A DNA stretch of 64,000 bases, taken from positions 868,001 through 932,000 of the forward strand of contig NC_018518.1 in NCBI RefSeq assembly GCF_000306945.1, given 5' to 3'. Of the stretch, positions 53,025 to 64,000 are shown one piece after another. The translations under genes were made by a program, and so were the position numbers. This DNA comes from Bordetella pertussis 18323. Its GTDB lineage: Bacteria; Pseudomonadota; Gammaproteobacteria; Burkholderiales; Burkholderiaceae_B. Position 1 is the stretch's first letter; each line of letters begins with the position of its first letter. Below the pieces are notes generated by a model. That model ran no database searches. It had not been told where the DNA came from and worked only from the letters and a program-made list of their open reading frames with translations.

Positions 53025-53061
53025 TTGCACATTGTCGACATCGACAAAAAACAATGTGCAA
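53025..53061. promoter_or_regulatory. Nested inverted repeat, candidate GntR operator
   Basis: TTGCACATTGT (53025-53035) and ACAATGTGCAA (53051-53061) are perfect 11-bp arms. Inside lies TTGTCGA-CA-TCGACAA, a second dyad. The site is about 80 bases upstream of the dioxygenase start. Dyads of this kind are typical GntR targets, and a gntR gene ends the operon. Confidence 0.55.
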
Positions 53062-53215
53062 TGTGCGGGAAAGAAGCAAGGCAAGGAACGCGACGAGGGC
53101 GCGCCCGGAACGTCGGCGAGGACGCGCTATTTGCGGGCGGGAATGGCGGGGAGGGGCGCGGCGTCGGCGGCCGGCGGCGGTGCGCGGCTGGCGGGGCCGC
53201 GTGAAGGGGGGAGAG

Positions 53216-53243
53216 GGGGCGGCAGCCCTGGCGCTGCCGCCCC
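53216..53243 (-). terminator. Hairpin after the malic enzyme gene
   Basis: GGGGCGGCAGC and GCTGCCGCCCC are perfect 11-bp arms around a 6-base loop, seven bases beyond the stop codon of maeB. In the minus direction the following bases are C/T-rich with only short T runs, so termination may be partial or Rho-assisted. Confidence 0.5.
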
Positions 53244-53249
53244 GCCGTC

Positions 53250-55538
<2,289 letters not shown>

Positions 55539-55607
55539 GTCGTCCTCGAAGGGTGGCGGCGCTGGTGTGCGGCGCCCGGCCTGTTACGCATGGCCCATTC
55601 TAGGCAC

Positions 55608-55641
55608 AAGATATAAGCAAACTATTTTGTTTTAAGATATA
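55608..55641. promoter_or_regulatory. Direct repeat in the maeB-lysR promoter region
   Basis: AAGATATA occurs at 55608-55615 and 55634-55641, 26 bases apart, on the same face of the helix after about two and a half turns (so opposite by phase). The region is AT-rich, unlike the surroundings, and lies between divergent genes. It may hold binding sites for the LysR protein. Confidence 0.35.
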
Positions 55642-55679
55642 GACATAACTTTTAAGTGATATTACTGCGTTCCGTCCCT

Positions 55680-56651
55680 ATGACTGGTTCTCCTTCCGTC
55701 GACGCCGCCGAGATCGTCCGCCGGCTCACTTCGCGCCTGAAAATGCGCCACCTGCAGTTGCTGCTGCACGTGCGGCAGCTGGGATCGCTGACGCGCGTCG
55801 CGCAGCAGTTGTCCACCAGCCAGCCGGCGGTCACCAATGCCCTGGCCGAACTGGAGGACATGTTCGGGGCGCCGCTGTTCCAGCGCACCGCGCGCGGCAT
55901 GACGCCCACGCCGCTGGGCCTGGTGGTGCTGGCCCGCGCCGAGGCCATCATCCACGACCTGCGCCATCTGGTGGACGACATGGGGGCATCCGCGTCGGGC
56001 TACACGGCGCGCCTGCACCTGGGCGTGACGCCGTTTGTCTCCAGCCGCCTGATCGCTGCGGCCATCGGGCGCGCGCAGCGCGCCGACCATCGGCTGGCCG
56101 CCAGCGTGCACGACGGCATCAGCGGCAAGCTGCTGGCCGGCCTGCGCGACCACAGCCTGGATGTGGTGGTGGCGCGGGCCGGCCCGGCGCTGGACGTCGA
56201 GGGCATTGTCTTCGAGCCGCTGTACGTGCAGCAGCCGCGCCTGATCGCCAGCCGCCGGCTGGCCGCGCGGCTGGCCCGCCGCGCGCTCGACTGGAGCGCC
56301 CTGGCCGAGCTCGACTGGATCCTGGGCGTGCCGCAGACCGCCATGCGCGACCAGGTCGCCAGCCTGTTCATGCAGGCCGGCATCCGGCCGCCCGCCGCCA
56401 CCACCGAGTGCCATTCGGCCAAGCTGATCGGCGAACTGATCGCCGCCAGCGACCGGGCCCTGTCGATCGTGCCGGCCGACATCGCCGACGAACTGGTCAG
56501 CGTGGCCGGCGTGGCCATCGTGCCGTTCTCGTTCACCTGGCACCTGCCGCCGATCGCCGTATTCATGCGCCACGAAAGCCAGGGCAGCGCGCCCCACCGG
56601 CTGTTCGCCGAGGCCCTGCGCGAAGAGTGCCGGCACGCCCGGGCCGGCTGA
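55680..56651 (+). CDS. LysR-type transcriptional regulator
   Basis: A 323-residue LysR regulator. The winged helix is at about 22-80 (HLQLLLHVRQLGSLTRVAQQ; STSQPAVTNALAELEDMFGA), followed by the linker helix and a periplasmic-binding-like effector domain from about 105. ATG at 55680 is preferred over a GTG at 55656. It is divergent from maeB and upstream of an ABC operon on the same strand, so either could be its target. Confidence 0.92.
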   Translation: MTGSPSVDAAEIVRRLTSRLKMRHLQLLLHVRQLGSLTRVAQQLSTSQPAVTNALAELEDMFGAPLFQRTARGMTPTPLGLVVLARAEAIIHDLRHLVDDMGASASGYTARLHLGVTPFVSSRLIAAAIGRAQRADHRLAASVHDGISGKLLAGLRDHSLDVVVARAGPALDVEGIVFEPLYVQQPRLIASRRLAARLARRALDWSALAELDWILGVPQTAMRDQVASLFMQAGIRPPAATTECHSAKLIGELIAASDRALSIVPADIADELVSVAGVAIVPFSFTWHLPPIAVFMRHESQGSAPHRLFAEALREECRHARAG

Positions 56652-56902
56652 ACAGGGCGTTTCCCTGGTCCGCGCGCATAGGGGGATACCCTAGGCGACG
56701 GCCGCCCCCTGTCCACGCGTGCCCAGCGCTGGCAAGGCTTTGCATGAGAGTTCTAATAAAGGCAATGCTTTTTTAAGAATATTGATATGGTTGGAATGCT
56801 CCCCCCTATCTAGAATGCGCCGCAGGTCGTTGCGGCCCGGCGTGCCCGGTCCGCGCCGACAGCGGCCGGGCCGATGGCCCGTTCTCACTGGAAGGGGATT
56901 CA

Positions 56903-57844
56903 ATGCTTTCGTACACATTGCGACGGCTGCTCATGACCTTGCCCGTCATGCTGTTCGTCGCGCTGTTCGTCTTCGGCCTGCTGGACCTCGCGCCCGGCGA
57001 CCCGGCCGCCCTGCTGGCCGGCGAGGACGCCACGCCGCAGGACATCGCGCGCATCCGCGCCACCCTGGGCCTGGACCAGCCGTTCCTGCAGCGCTTCGCG
57101 GAATGGGGCTGGAACGTGCTGCATGGCGACCTGGGCACCTCGCTGTTCACCGGCCTGCCGGTCAGCCACATGATCGGCCAGCGGCTCGTTCCCACGTTTT
57201 CGCTGATGCTGATGACGCTGCTCGTCTCGGTCGTGATCGCCATCCCCATCGGCGCGCTGGCGGCCTGGAAGCACAACCGCCTGCAGGACCGCGGCATCAT
57301 GGTCCTGGCGGTGTTCAGCTTCTCCGTGCCGTCGTTCGCGGTGGGCTACCTGCTGGCGTGGATCTTCGGCCTGCAGCTGCGCTGGTTCCCGGTGCAGGGC
57401 TATGTGCCGCTGGCCACCGGTTTCTGGGCCTCGGTGCACACCCTGGTGCTGCCCGCCCTGGCGCTGGGCAGCGTCTACGTGGCGCTGATTACCCGCATCA
57501 CGCGCGCCACGCTGCTCGAAACCCTGTCGCAGGACTACATCCGCACGGCGCGCGCCAAGGGCGTGGGCAACCGCGGCCTGCTGTTCCGGCACGCCCTCAA
57601 GAACGCGGCCGTGCCCATCATCACCGTCATCGGCAGCGGCGTGGCCCTGCTGATCAGCGGCACCGTGGTGACGGAAACCGTGTTCTCCATCCCCGGCCTG
57701 GGCCGGCTGGTGGTCGACGCCATCCTGCGGCGCGACTACCCGGTCATCCAGGGGGTGATCCTGCTGTTCAGCTTCATGTACGTGCTGGTCAACCTGCTGG
57801 TCGATCTGCTCTATCGCGCCTTCGACCCGAGGATCAAATACTGA
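56903..57844 (+). CDS. ABC peptide-type permease (DppB-like)
   Basis: Inner-membrane permease, 313 residues, of the DppB/OppB family: first helix LLMTLPVMLFVALFVFGLLD, conserved LAPGDPAALLAG, and the ATPase-contact EAA loop YIRTARAKGVGNRGLLFRHA near 212. GGAAGGGG is well placed before the ATG. It is the first gene of an operon of permease-permease-ATPase-binding protein-peptidase. Confidence 0.94.
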   Translation: MLSYTLRRLLMTLPVMLFVALFVFGLLDLAPGDPAALLAGEDATPQDIARIRATLGLDQPFLQRFAEWGWNVLHGDLGTSLFTGLPVSHMIGQRLVPTFSLMLMTLLVSVVIAIPIGALAAWKHNRLQDRGIMVLAVFSFSVPSFAVGYLLAWIFGLQLRWFPVQGYVPLATGFWASVHTLVLPALALGSVYVALITRITRATLLETLSQDYIRTARAKGVGNRGLLFRHALKNAAVPIITVIGSGVALLISGTVVTETVFSIPGLGRLVVDAILRRDYPVIQGVILLFSFMYVLVNLLVDLLYRAFDPRIKY

Positions 57845-58677
57845 TGAGCAATATTGCCGGTTTTCTCAAGCGCCACCCGACCACGGCGGTGGGCGGCGGG
57901 CTGCTCCTGCTGCTGTTCCTGATGGCGGTCTGCGCGCCCTGGCTGGGCACGGTGGACCCCACCGCGCTCTCGCCCATCCACCGCACCCGCGCGCCGAGCG
58001 AACAGTTCTGGTTCGGTACCGACCTGCTCGGCCGCGACGTGTACTCGCGCGTGATCTACGGCGCCCGCGTCTCGCTGATCGTGGGGTTCACCGTCGCCGC
58101 GCTGTCGACCGTGATCGGCGTGGTGATCGGCCTGGCCGCGGGTTTCGTGCGTTGGGTCGATGCGGTGGTCATGCGGATCATGGACGGCTTCATGTCGATT
58201 CCCACCATCCTGCTGGCGATCGCGCTGATCGCGCTGACCCGCGCCTCGCTGCAGAACGTCATCATCGCGATCACCATCGCCGAAGTGCCGCGCGTGGTGC
58301 GCCTGGTGCGCGGGCTGGTGCTGTCGCTGCGCGAGCAGCCGTATGTCGAGGCGGCGGTGGCCGCGGGCGCCAGCCGCCTGCGCATCGTCGCGCGGCATAT
58401 CTTCCCCAACACGCTGGCCGCCCTGATGGTGCAGGCCACCTACATCTGCGGCGTGGCCATCCTGGCCGAGGCCAGCCTGTCGTTCATCGGCGCGGGTGTG
58501 CCGCCGTCGGTGCCGTCGTGGGGCAACATCATGGCCGAAGGCCGGGCGCTGTGGCAGATCAAGCCGCATCTTATCGCCTTCCCCGCGGTGTTCCTGTCCA
58601 TCACGATCCTGGCGATCAACATGCTGGGCGACGGGTTGCGCGATGCGGTCGACCCGCGCATGGCCAAGAGGATCTGA
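57844..58677 (+). CDS. ABC peptide-type permease (DppC-like)
   Basis: Second permease, 277 residues: N-terminal helix (GGGLLLLLFLMAVCAPWLG), FGTDLLGRDVYSRVIYGARV signature of DppC proteins, and EAA loop EAAVAAGASRLRIVARHIFP near 174. The start codon shares a base with the preceding stop (TGATG), so translation is coupled. Confidence 0.94.
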   Translation: MSNIAGFLKRHPTTAVGGGLLLLLFLMAVCAPWLGTVDPTALSPIHRTRAPSEQFWFGTDLLGRDVYSRVIYGARVSLIVGFTVAALSTVIGVVIGLAAGFVRWVDAVVMRIMDGFMSIPTILLAIALIALTRASLQNVIIAITIAEVPRVVRLVRGLVLSLREQPYVEAAVAAGASRLRIVARHIFPNTLAALMVQATYICGVAILAEASLSFIGAGVPPSVPSWGNIMAEGRALWQIKPHLIAFPAVFLSITILAINMLGDGLRDAVDPRMAKRI

Positions 58678-58680
58678 TCG

Positions 58681-60531
58681 ATGACCACAACGACGACACA
58701 AAGCCGGCGCGTGCTGGAGCTGGAAAACCTCTCGATCGCCTTCGGCCGCGGCGTCCATACGTTTCACGCCGTCAAGTCGCTGAGCCTGCACGTGGACCGC
58801 GGCGAGACGCTGGCCATCGTGGGCGAATCGGGTTCGGGCAAATCGGTGACCTCGCTGGCGGTGATGCGCCTGGTCGAGTTCGGCGGCGGACGCATCGAAA
58901 GCGGGCGCATGACCTTCTATCGCGGCGCGGGCGAGGCGGTGGACCTGGCGGCCGCCTCCGAGGACAGCATGCGCGCCATGCGCGGCAACGACCTGGGCAT
59001 GATCTTCCAGGAGCCCATGACCTCGCTCAATCCGGTGTTCACCGTGGGTGCGCAGATCGTGGAGGCCATCCGCCTGCACCAGGCCTGCGACGCCAGGGCG
59101 GCGCAGGCGGCGGCCAAGCGCATCCTGGACCAGGTGCGCATTCCCGATTCGGCCAGCATCCTGGGCCGCTACCCGCACGAGCTGTCGGGCGGCATGCGCC
59201 AGCGGGTCATGATCGCCATGGCCCTGTCCTGCAAGCCGGCGCTGCTGATCGCCGACGAGCCGACCACGGCGCTGGACGTGACGATCCAGGCGCAGATCCT
59301 GCAGCTGATCCGCGAACTGCAGCGCGAGATGGACATGGGCGTGATCTTCATCACGCACGACATGGGCGTGGTGGCCGAAGTGGCCGATCGCGTGCTGGTG
59401 ATGCGCAAGGGCGACGTGGTCGAGAACAACGACGTGCACGGCCTGTTCAATGCGCCCAGCCATCCCTACACCAAGGCGCTGATGGCGGCGGTGCCGCGCC
59501 TGGGCGCCATGCAGGGCACGACGGCGCCGGCGCGCTTCGCGCTGCTGAGCGACGCGCAGGCCCGCCACGAGGCCGAGCCGCCCGCCGTGGCGCCATCGGA
59601 CAAGGTGGTGCTGCGGGTGCGCGACCTGGTGACGCGCTTCGATGTGCGCGGCGGCATTTTCGCGCGGGTCAAGAAGCGCGTGCATGCCGTCGAACAGGTC
59701 AGCTTCGACCTGCATGCCGGCGAAACCCTGTCGCTGGTGGGCGAGTCGGGCTGCGGCAAGACATCGACCGGCCGGTCCCTGCTCAGGCTGGCCAAGACCA
59801 CGCGCGGCCAGATCGAGTTCGACGGCAAGCCGGTGCGCCAGGAGGATCCCGCCTCGCTGCGCGCCCTGCGCCGCAACATGCAGTTCGTGTTCCAGGATCC
59901 GTTCGCCTCGCTCAACCCGCGCATGCGCGTGGGCGATTGCGTCAAGGAGCCCATGCTGATCCACAACCTGTACAGCGGGGCGCAGGCCGACCGCAGGGCG
60001 GCCGAGCTGTTCGAGCGGGTCGGCCTGGACGCGGCCATGATGCAGCGCTGGCCGCACGAGTTCTCCGGCGGGCAGCGGCAGCGCATCTGCATTGCGCGCG
60101 CGCTGTCGGTCGACCCCAAGGTGCTGATCGCCGACGAGTCGGTGTCGGCGCTGGACGTGTCGATCCAGGCGCAGATCGTCAACCTGCTGATCGACCTGCA
60201 GCGCGACCTGGGCGTGAGCTATCTGTTCATCTCGCACGACATGGCGGTGGTCGAGCGGATCAGCCACCGGGTAGCGGTGATGTACCTGGGCCAGATCGTC
60301 GAGATCGGCCCGCGCCAGGCCATCTTCGAGAACCCGCAGCACCCCTATACGAAGAAATTGATGCAGGCCGTGCCGATCGCCGACCCCGGCGCGCGGCGCA
60401 GCATCACGCTCGAACTGAGCGAGTTGCCCAGCCCGGCTCGGCCGGTGGGCGACGAGCCCGTCGTCAAGCTGCTGGAGCAGGCCGGACCGGGGCATTTCGT
60501 GGCGCGGCACCGCATCGGCGGCGCGTATTAG
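58681..60531 (+). CDS. ABC peptide-type ATPase with two nucleotide-binding domains
   Basis: A DppD-DppF fusion, 616 residues. Domain 1: Walker A GESGSGKS near 42, signature LSGGMRQR near 168, Walker [14 protein letters not shown]. Domain 2: Walker [12 protein letters not shown] near 357, signature FSGGQRQR near 463, Walker [13 protein letters not shown]. Each has the C-terminal oligopeptide-type extension ([27 protein letters not shown]). Fusions of this kind occur in GsiA. It starts 3 bases after the permease gene. Confidence 0.95.
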   Translation: MTTTTTQSRRVLELENLSIAFGRGVHTFHAVKSLSLHVDRGETLAIVGESGSGKSVTSLAVMRLVEFGGGRIESGRMTFYRGAGEAVDLAAASEDSMRAMRGNDLGMIFQEPMTSLNPVFTVGAQIVEAIRLHQACDARAAQAAAKRILDQVRIPDSASILGRYPHELSGGMRQRVMIAMALSCKPALLIADEPTTALDVTIQAQILQLIRELQREMDMGVIFITHDMGVVAEVADRVLVMRKGDVVENNDVHGLFNAPSHPYTKALMAAVPRLGAMQGTTAPARFALLSDAQARHEAEPPAVAPSDKVVLRVRDLVTRFDVRGGIFARVKKRVHAVEQVSFDLHAGETLSLVGESGCGKTSTGRSLLRLAKTTRGQIEFDGKPVRQEDPASLRALRRNMQFVFQDPFASLNPRMRVGDCVKEPMLIHNLYSGAQADRRAAELFERVGLDAAMMQRWPHEFSGGQRQRICIARALSVDPKVLIADESVSALDVSIQAQIVNLLIDLQRDLGVSYLFISHDMAVVERISHRVAVMYLGQIVEIGPRQAIFENPQHPYTKKLMQAVPIADPGARRSITLELSELPSPARPVGDEPVVKLLEQAGPGHFVARHRIGGAY

Positions 60532-60599
60532 GGCTGGCGGGCGTCCGTCGGGACGCCGCCCGGCCCGGGATCGTTTTTCCTTTATCTGGGAGATAGACA

Positions 60600-62222
60600 A
60601 TGGATCGTAGAAGTTTCCTGCTGGCTTCCTCCGCTACGGCGGCCGCCTGGGCCTTGCCCGGCATGTCCTGGGCCGCGCCGGGCAAGAGCGCGTTCCGCTG
60701 GGTGCCGCAGGCCGACCTGGCGCTGCTGGACCCGATGTTCACCACCGTGGCGATGACCCAGGTGCACGCGCAACTGGTGTTCGACACCTTGTTCGGCCTG
60801 GATTCGCAGTACCTGCCCAGCCCGCAGATGGCCGCCGGCCATACCAGCGAAAACGACGGCCTGCTGTGGAAGATCACCCTGCGCGACGGCCTGGCGTTCC
60901 ATGACGGCTCGCCGGTGCGGGCGCAGGATGCCGTGGCCAGCATCAAGCGCTGGTCCAAGCGCGACCTGATGGGCCGTTCGCTGATGCAGGCGACCGAGTC
61001 GCTGACCGCGCTCGACGACAAGACGATCCAGTTCAAGCTGAGCAAGCCTTTCCCGCTCATCCTGCACGCGCTGGGCCGCCAGTCCGGCAACATGGCGTGC
61101 ATCATGCCCGAGCGCCTGGCCTCGCAGCCGGAAACCGAGGCGGTCAAGGAAATGGTGGGCAGCGGCCCGTTCACCTTCGCGGCCGCGAAATGGGTGTCCG
61201 GCTCGCGCGTGGTGTACGAGAAGTTCGCCGGTTACGTGCCGCGCAAGGACGACCGCAAGCTCGACTTCGCCGCCGGTCCGAAGATCGCCCATGTCGACGA
61301 AGTGCACTGGCACATCATCCCCGACCGCGCCACCGCCATCGCCGCGCTGCAGGCCAACGAGGTCGATGGCGTCGAGATGGTCGACAGCGACTTCCTGCCC
61401 ATCCTGACCCAGGACCCCAACATCAAGCTGGTCAAGCGCAGCCTGCCCACCATAGGCGTGATGCGCTTCAACCACCTGCATGCGCCGTTCAACAACGTGG
61501 AAATCCGCCGCGCGGTGCTCAGCGTGGTGAATCAGACCGAATACATGACCGCCATGAACGGCGCCGATTTCCCGGAGTACTGGAGCGACCGCTGCGGCGT
61601 GTTCGTGCCCGGCTCGCCGATGGACAGCGACGCCGGCATGGAGAAGCTGACCGGCAAGCGCGATATCGAGAAGGCGCGCGCCGCCATCAAGGCCGCCGGC
61701 TACAACGGCGAGAAGGTGGTGCTGCTCGATCCGGTCGATTTCCCCACCTGGCACGCCGCCGCGCTGGTGACGGCCGACCTGTTCAAGCGCCTGGGCTTCA
61801 ACGTGGACCTGCAGACCATGGACTGGGGCGCCGCCGTGCAGCGCCGCAACAACCAGGAGCCCGTGTCGGCCGGCGGCTGGAGCGTGGCGTTCACCGGCAA
61901 TACCGGCCCGAACAACCTGGATCCGGCCGGCCACCTGCCCATGCGCGGCAACGGCAAGCAGGCCTGGTTCGGCTGGCCCACCAGCGAGCGCCTGGAGCAG
62001 CTGCGCATCGACTGGTTCAACGCGCCCGACCTGGACGCGCAGAAGAAGATCTGCCGCGAGATCCAGCTGCAAGTGTTCGAGGACGTGCCGTACATTCCGC
62101 TGGGCGCCACCTATCCGGTCTCGGCCCTGCGCAAGCGAATGGAAGGATTTCCAGCCCCAGATGTCGCTGTTCTACACGCTGCACAAGGCTTGAGCGGAAC
62201 CGGAGATTTTCATGAGCAGTAA
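60600..62222 (+). CDS. ABC peptide-type binding protein (SBP family 5), altered C terminus
   Basis: Periplasmic binding protein with signal peptide (SATAAAWALPGMSWA) and a family-5 fold (DLALLDPMFTTVAMTQVHAQ; LLWKITLRDGLAFHDGSPVR). It reads to 62222 as 540 residues, but a single extra T in GGATTTCC (62146-62152) shifts the frame at about residue 517. Without it the end would read EGFQPQMSLFYTLHKA with a stop at 62191-62193, the normal end of such proteins. The shifted tail is 23 unrelated residues and overlaps the next gene by 11 bases. The protein may still fold. Confidence 0.88.
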   Translation: MDRRSFLLASSATAAAWALPGMSWAAPGKSAFRWVPQADLALLDPMFTTVAMTQVHAQLVFDTLFGLDSQYLPSPQMAAGHTSENDGLLWKITLRDGLAFHDGSPVRAQDAVASIKRWSKRDLMGRSLMQATESLTALDDKTIQFKLSKPFPLILHALGRQSGNMACIMPERLASQPETEAVKEMVGSGPFTFAAAKWVSGSRVVYEKFAGYVPRKDDRKLDFAAGPKIAHVDEVHWHIIPDRATAIAALQANEVDGVEMVDSDFLPILTQDPNIKLVKRSLPTIGVMRFNHLHAPFNNVEIRRAVLSVVNQTEYMTAMNGADFPEYWSDRCGVFVPGSPMDSDAGMEKLTGKRDIEKARAAIKAAGYNGEKVVLLDPVDFPTWHAAALVTADLFKRLGFNVDLQTMDWGAAVQRRNNQEPVSAGGWSVAFTGNTGPNNLDPAGHLPMRGNGKQAWFGWPTSERLEQLRIDWFNAPDLDAQKKICREIQLQVFEDVPYIPLGATYPVSALRKRMEGFPAPDVAVLHAAQGLSGTGDFHEQ

Positions 62223-63745
62223 CGCCCCGAAAGTGGCCATCCTCGGTTTCCACCTGGAGTCCAACGCCTTTTCCCCGCTGTCCGTCGAGGCGGACTTCCT
62301 GGCGCAATGCTGGGAGCAGGGCGAGGACATCACGCGGCTGGCGCGCGGCGCCAGCCGCCTGCCCAGCGAAGTGCCGGGCTTCTATGCCCGCATGGACGAG
62401 CTGGGCGCGTGGACGCCGGCGCCCCTGATCGTGATCGGCGCGCCGCCGGGCGGTCCGGCCAGCGCCGGTGTGTGGCGGCGTTTCCTGGCGGAAGCCGAGA
62501 CGCGCCTGCGGGCGGCCTTGCCGGTTGATGCCGTGTACGTGGCCAATCACGGGGCGTCCTCCGCCGAGGGGCAGGACGATACCGAAGGCGAGCTGATGGG
62601 CCGGCTGCGGGCCATCGTCGGCCCGGGGGTGCCCATCGTCGCCAGCCACGACCTGCATTGCAATGTGTCCGAGCAGACCGTGCAGGCGCTCGACGGGCTG
62701 ATCTCCTATCGCACCAATCCCCACGTCGACCAGCGCGAGCGCGCCGCGGACGCGGCCGATATGATCCACGAGATCCTGGGCGGCACGCGCATGGTGTCGG
62801 CCTATGTGCGGCTGCCCCTGACGCCGCCGTCGGTGACCTTGTTGACTTCCAGCGGTCCCTATGCCGATCTGGTGGCGCTGGGCGCCTCGTTGATCCAGAA
62901 GCCGGACGAAGGCCCCATCGCCAATGTCTCGGTGTGCTCGGGGTTCGTGTTTTCGGACCTGCCCAAGTGCGGCCTGACGATCACCGTCACCGCGCGCGGC
63001 GACCTGCAGGCCGCGCGCCGCGCGGCGCTGCGGATCGCGCGGGCCGGCTGGGCCGACCGCAAGCGCTACGTGGCCAACACGGTCGAGGTGGCGCGCGCGG
63101 TCGAGCTGGCGCGCGCCGCGGGCCAGCCCCTGTTGTTCGCCGACGTGGCCGACAACCCGGGCGGCGGCGGCGGCAACACGGCCTGGCTGCTGCGGGCTTT
63201 CCACGAAGCGCGCATTCCCGGCGTGGTGCTGGGCGTGTTCGTCGATCCGGAACTGGCCGCGCAAGCCGCGCAGCTGGGCGAAGGCGCCGAGTTCGACGCG
63301 GTGTTCAACCGCATCGAAACCGACTATGCGCGGCGCTATCAGGCGCGCGCGCGTGCTCAGGCTGACCGACGGCGAGGGCATGGGGTGGCGCGGCATCCTG
63401 CGCGGCCGCAAGTTCTCGCTGGGGGCGTCCTGCCTGCTGGAGCTGGTCGACTCGGGCATGCGCGTGGTGGTGGGCAGTCTGCGCCGGCAACTGGCCGAGC
63501 CGGCCATGCTGGAGATGCACGGTATCGACATCGCGCGGGCCGGGCATGTGGTGGTCAAGAGCCGCGGGCACTACCGCGCGGGGTTCGACGAGTTCTTCCC
63601 GGACGATCGCATCCACGACGTCGACAGCCTGGGCCTGACCACGCCCAACCTCAAGCAGATCGCCTTCAAGCGCCTGCCGCGGCCGGTCTGGCCGCTGGAC
63701 GACGCGGCCGCCTGGCAGGAGCCGGACTGGGCCGAGGGGCTGTAG
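62212..63745 (+). pseudogene. M81-family peptidase (MlrC-like), frameshifted
   Basis: MlrC/microcystinase-like metallopeptidase in two frames. The first part, from ATG at 62212, has VAILGFHLESNAFSPLSVEA, VYVANHGASSAEGQDDTEGE and SHDLHCNVSEQTVQALDG (zinc-ligand region), down to ETDYARRYQARA. The C-terminal domain continues in the next frame (LRLTDGEGMGWRGILRGRK ... PLDDAAAWQEPDWAEGL, stop at 63745). The break lies in GCGCGCGCGCG near 63341-63352; loss of one GC pair or gain of one base explains it. Such genes often accompany dipeptide ABC transporters. Probably inactive here. Confidence 0.85.
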
Positions 63746-63778
63746 CGGCGTTCGCGCCGCGGGCGACTGTGCGGGGCG

Positions 63779-63827
63779 CCTGTCTCCGCGGGGACAGGCA
63801 CTCGGGCCTCTCCGCGGGGACAGGCAC
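63779..63827. repeat. Repeated palindromic element at convergent gene ends
   Basis: TCTCCGCGGGGACAGGCAC occurs at 63783-63801 and 63809-63827. The first copy sits in the near-perfect palindrome CCTGTCTCCGCGGGGACAGG (63779-63798). The pair lies between two convergent genes and may end transcription in both directions or be a REP-like dispersed element. Confidence 0.6.
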
Positions 63828-63838
63828 CCTTGCACCCT

Positions 63839-64000
63839 TCACAGCGCGCCCGAGCCGCGCCCGGCGGCCAGCCAGGCCGGGTCGGCGTAGGAGGCGTTGA
63901 TGCGCGAGGCCAGCGCCTGCACGAAGCGCCCGACGCTGGCGGGCAGTTGCCGGTCGGCCATGGTCTGGATGTGCATGATGCGCTGGTGCAGCTCGCTGTT
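63839..64000 (-). CDS. C-terminal part of a regulator, probably LysR type (cut by window end)
   Basis: The last 53 residues of a minus-strand protein whose start lies beyond 64000. The helix ELHQRIMHIQTMADRQLPAS followed by VGRFVQALASRINASY is like the end of LysR-type regulators. The stop is TGA. No more can be said. Confidence 0.5.
   Translation of the reverse strand, partial: NSELHQRIMHIQTMADRQLPASVGRFVQALASRINASYADPAWLAAGRGSGAL

Larger units (their letters stand above)
52944..53249. other. Intergenic region with operator and terminator
   Basis: No gene in 306 bases. It holds the promoter/operator of the dioxygenase operon (53025-53061) and the hairpin after the malic enzyme gene (53216-53243). 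The stretch 53090-53210 is very GC-rich and featureless. Confidence 0.6.

Noticed and set aside
57811..60600. Very long minus-strand frame (about 930 codons) opposite the ABC permease and ATPase genes
   Set aside because: Mirror image of GC-rich coding DNA: low-complexity His/Arg/Gln/Asp composition, while the plus strand encodes clear ABC proteins.

Overview
The window looks like Bordetella, most likely B. pertussis. The DNA is GC-rich. It carries four near-identical IS481 copies, the insertion sequence that is highly multiplied in B. pertussis, and the whole Bordetella bsc/bop/btr type III secretion (T3SS) locus. Several flanking genes carry single-step frameshifts, which fits the gene decay known in that species. 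The species is inferred from family knowledge; no search was run.

Layout. 1-5239: a methyl-accepting chemotaxis protein, a uracil permease, a FlxA-like coiled-coil protein and an ABC solute-binding protein whose stop codon abuts IS481 copy 1 (5240-6282). 6283-28994: the T3SS core. A minus-strand operon runs bopN, chaperone, bscX, bscY, bcrD, bscD, bscE, bscF (13240 down to 7020). A divergent plus-strand operon runs bsp22, a 91-aa protein, bcrH1, bopD, bopB, bcrH2, a TPR protein, then bscI-J-K-L-N-O-P-Q-R-S-T-U-W-C. Most neighbours overlap by 4 bp or lie within about 45 bp. 29015-42050: the regulators. These are the ECF sigma factor BtrS, the secreted anti-sigma factor BtrA/BspR, and the partner-switching proteins BtrU (PP2C phosphatase), BtrW (kinase) and BtrV (antagonist). 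Among them lie a frameshifted GCS2-type ligase, an ABC-type binding protein, a sensor-MFS fusion, a tandem pair of IS481 (37788-39879) and alanine racemase.

42047-47401: cardiolipin synthase, tRNA-His, an autotransporter and a small unknown protein. IS481 copy 4 is at 47403-48445. 48497-52943: a minus-strand catabolic operon (TauD-type dioxygenase, Bug binding protein, ThDP enzyme, GntR regulator) with a nested inverted repeat upstream. 53250-55538: NADP-malic enzyme, divergent from a LysR regulator. 56903-63745: an oligopeptide-type ABC operon with an M81 peptidase. The last two genes of that operon carry frameshifts. The window ends in the 3' part of a minus-strand gene, probably a LysR regulator.

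How the parts fit. BtrU, BtrW, BtrV, BtrA and BtrS are expected to control when the two bsc/bop operons are transcribed. I see a shared motif, GGAAC-N15/16-GWYACWC, upstream of bsp22, bopN and btrA that could be the BtrS promoter. Every IS481 copy sits in NCTAGN, and in every copy the transposase stop codon is the TAG of that target. Three of the four copies have unequal flanks, so the gene order across them may be recombinant.
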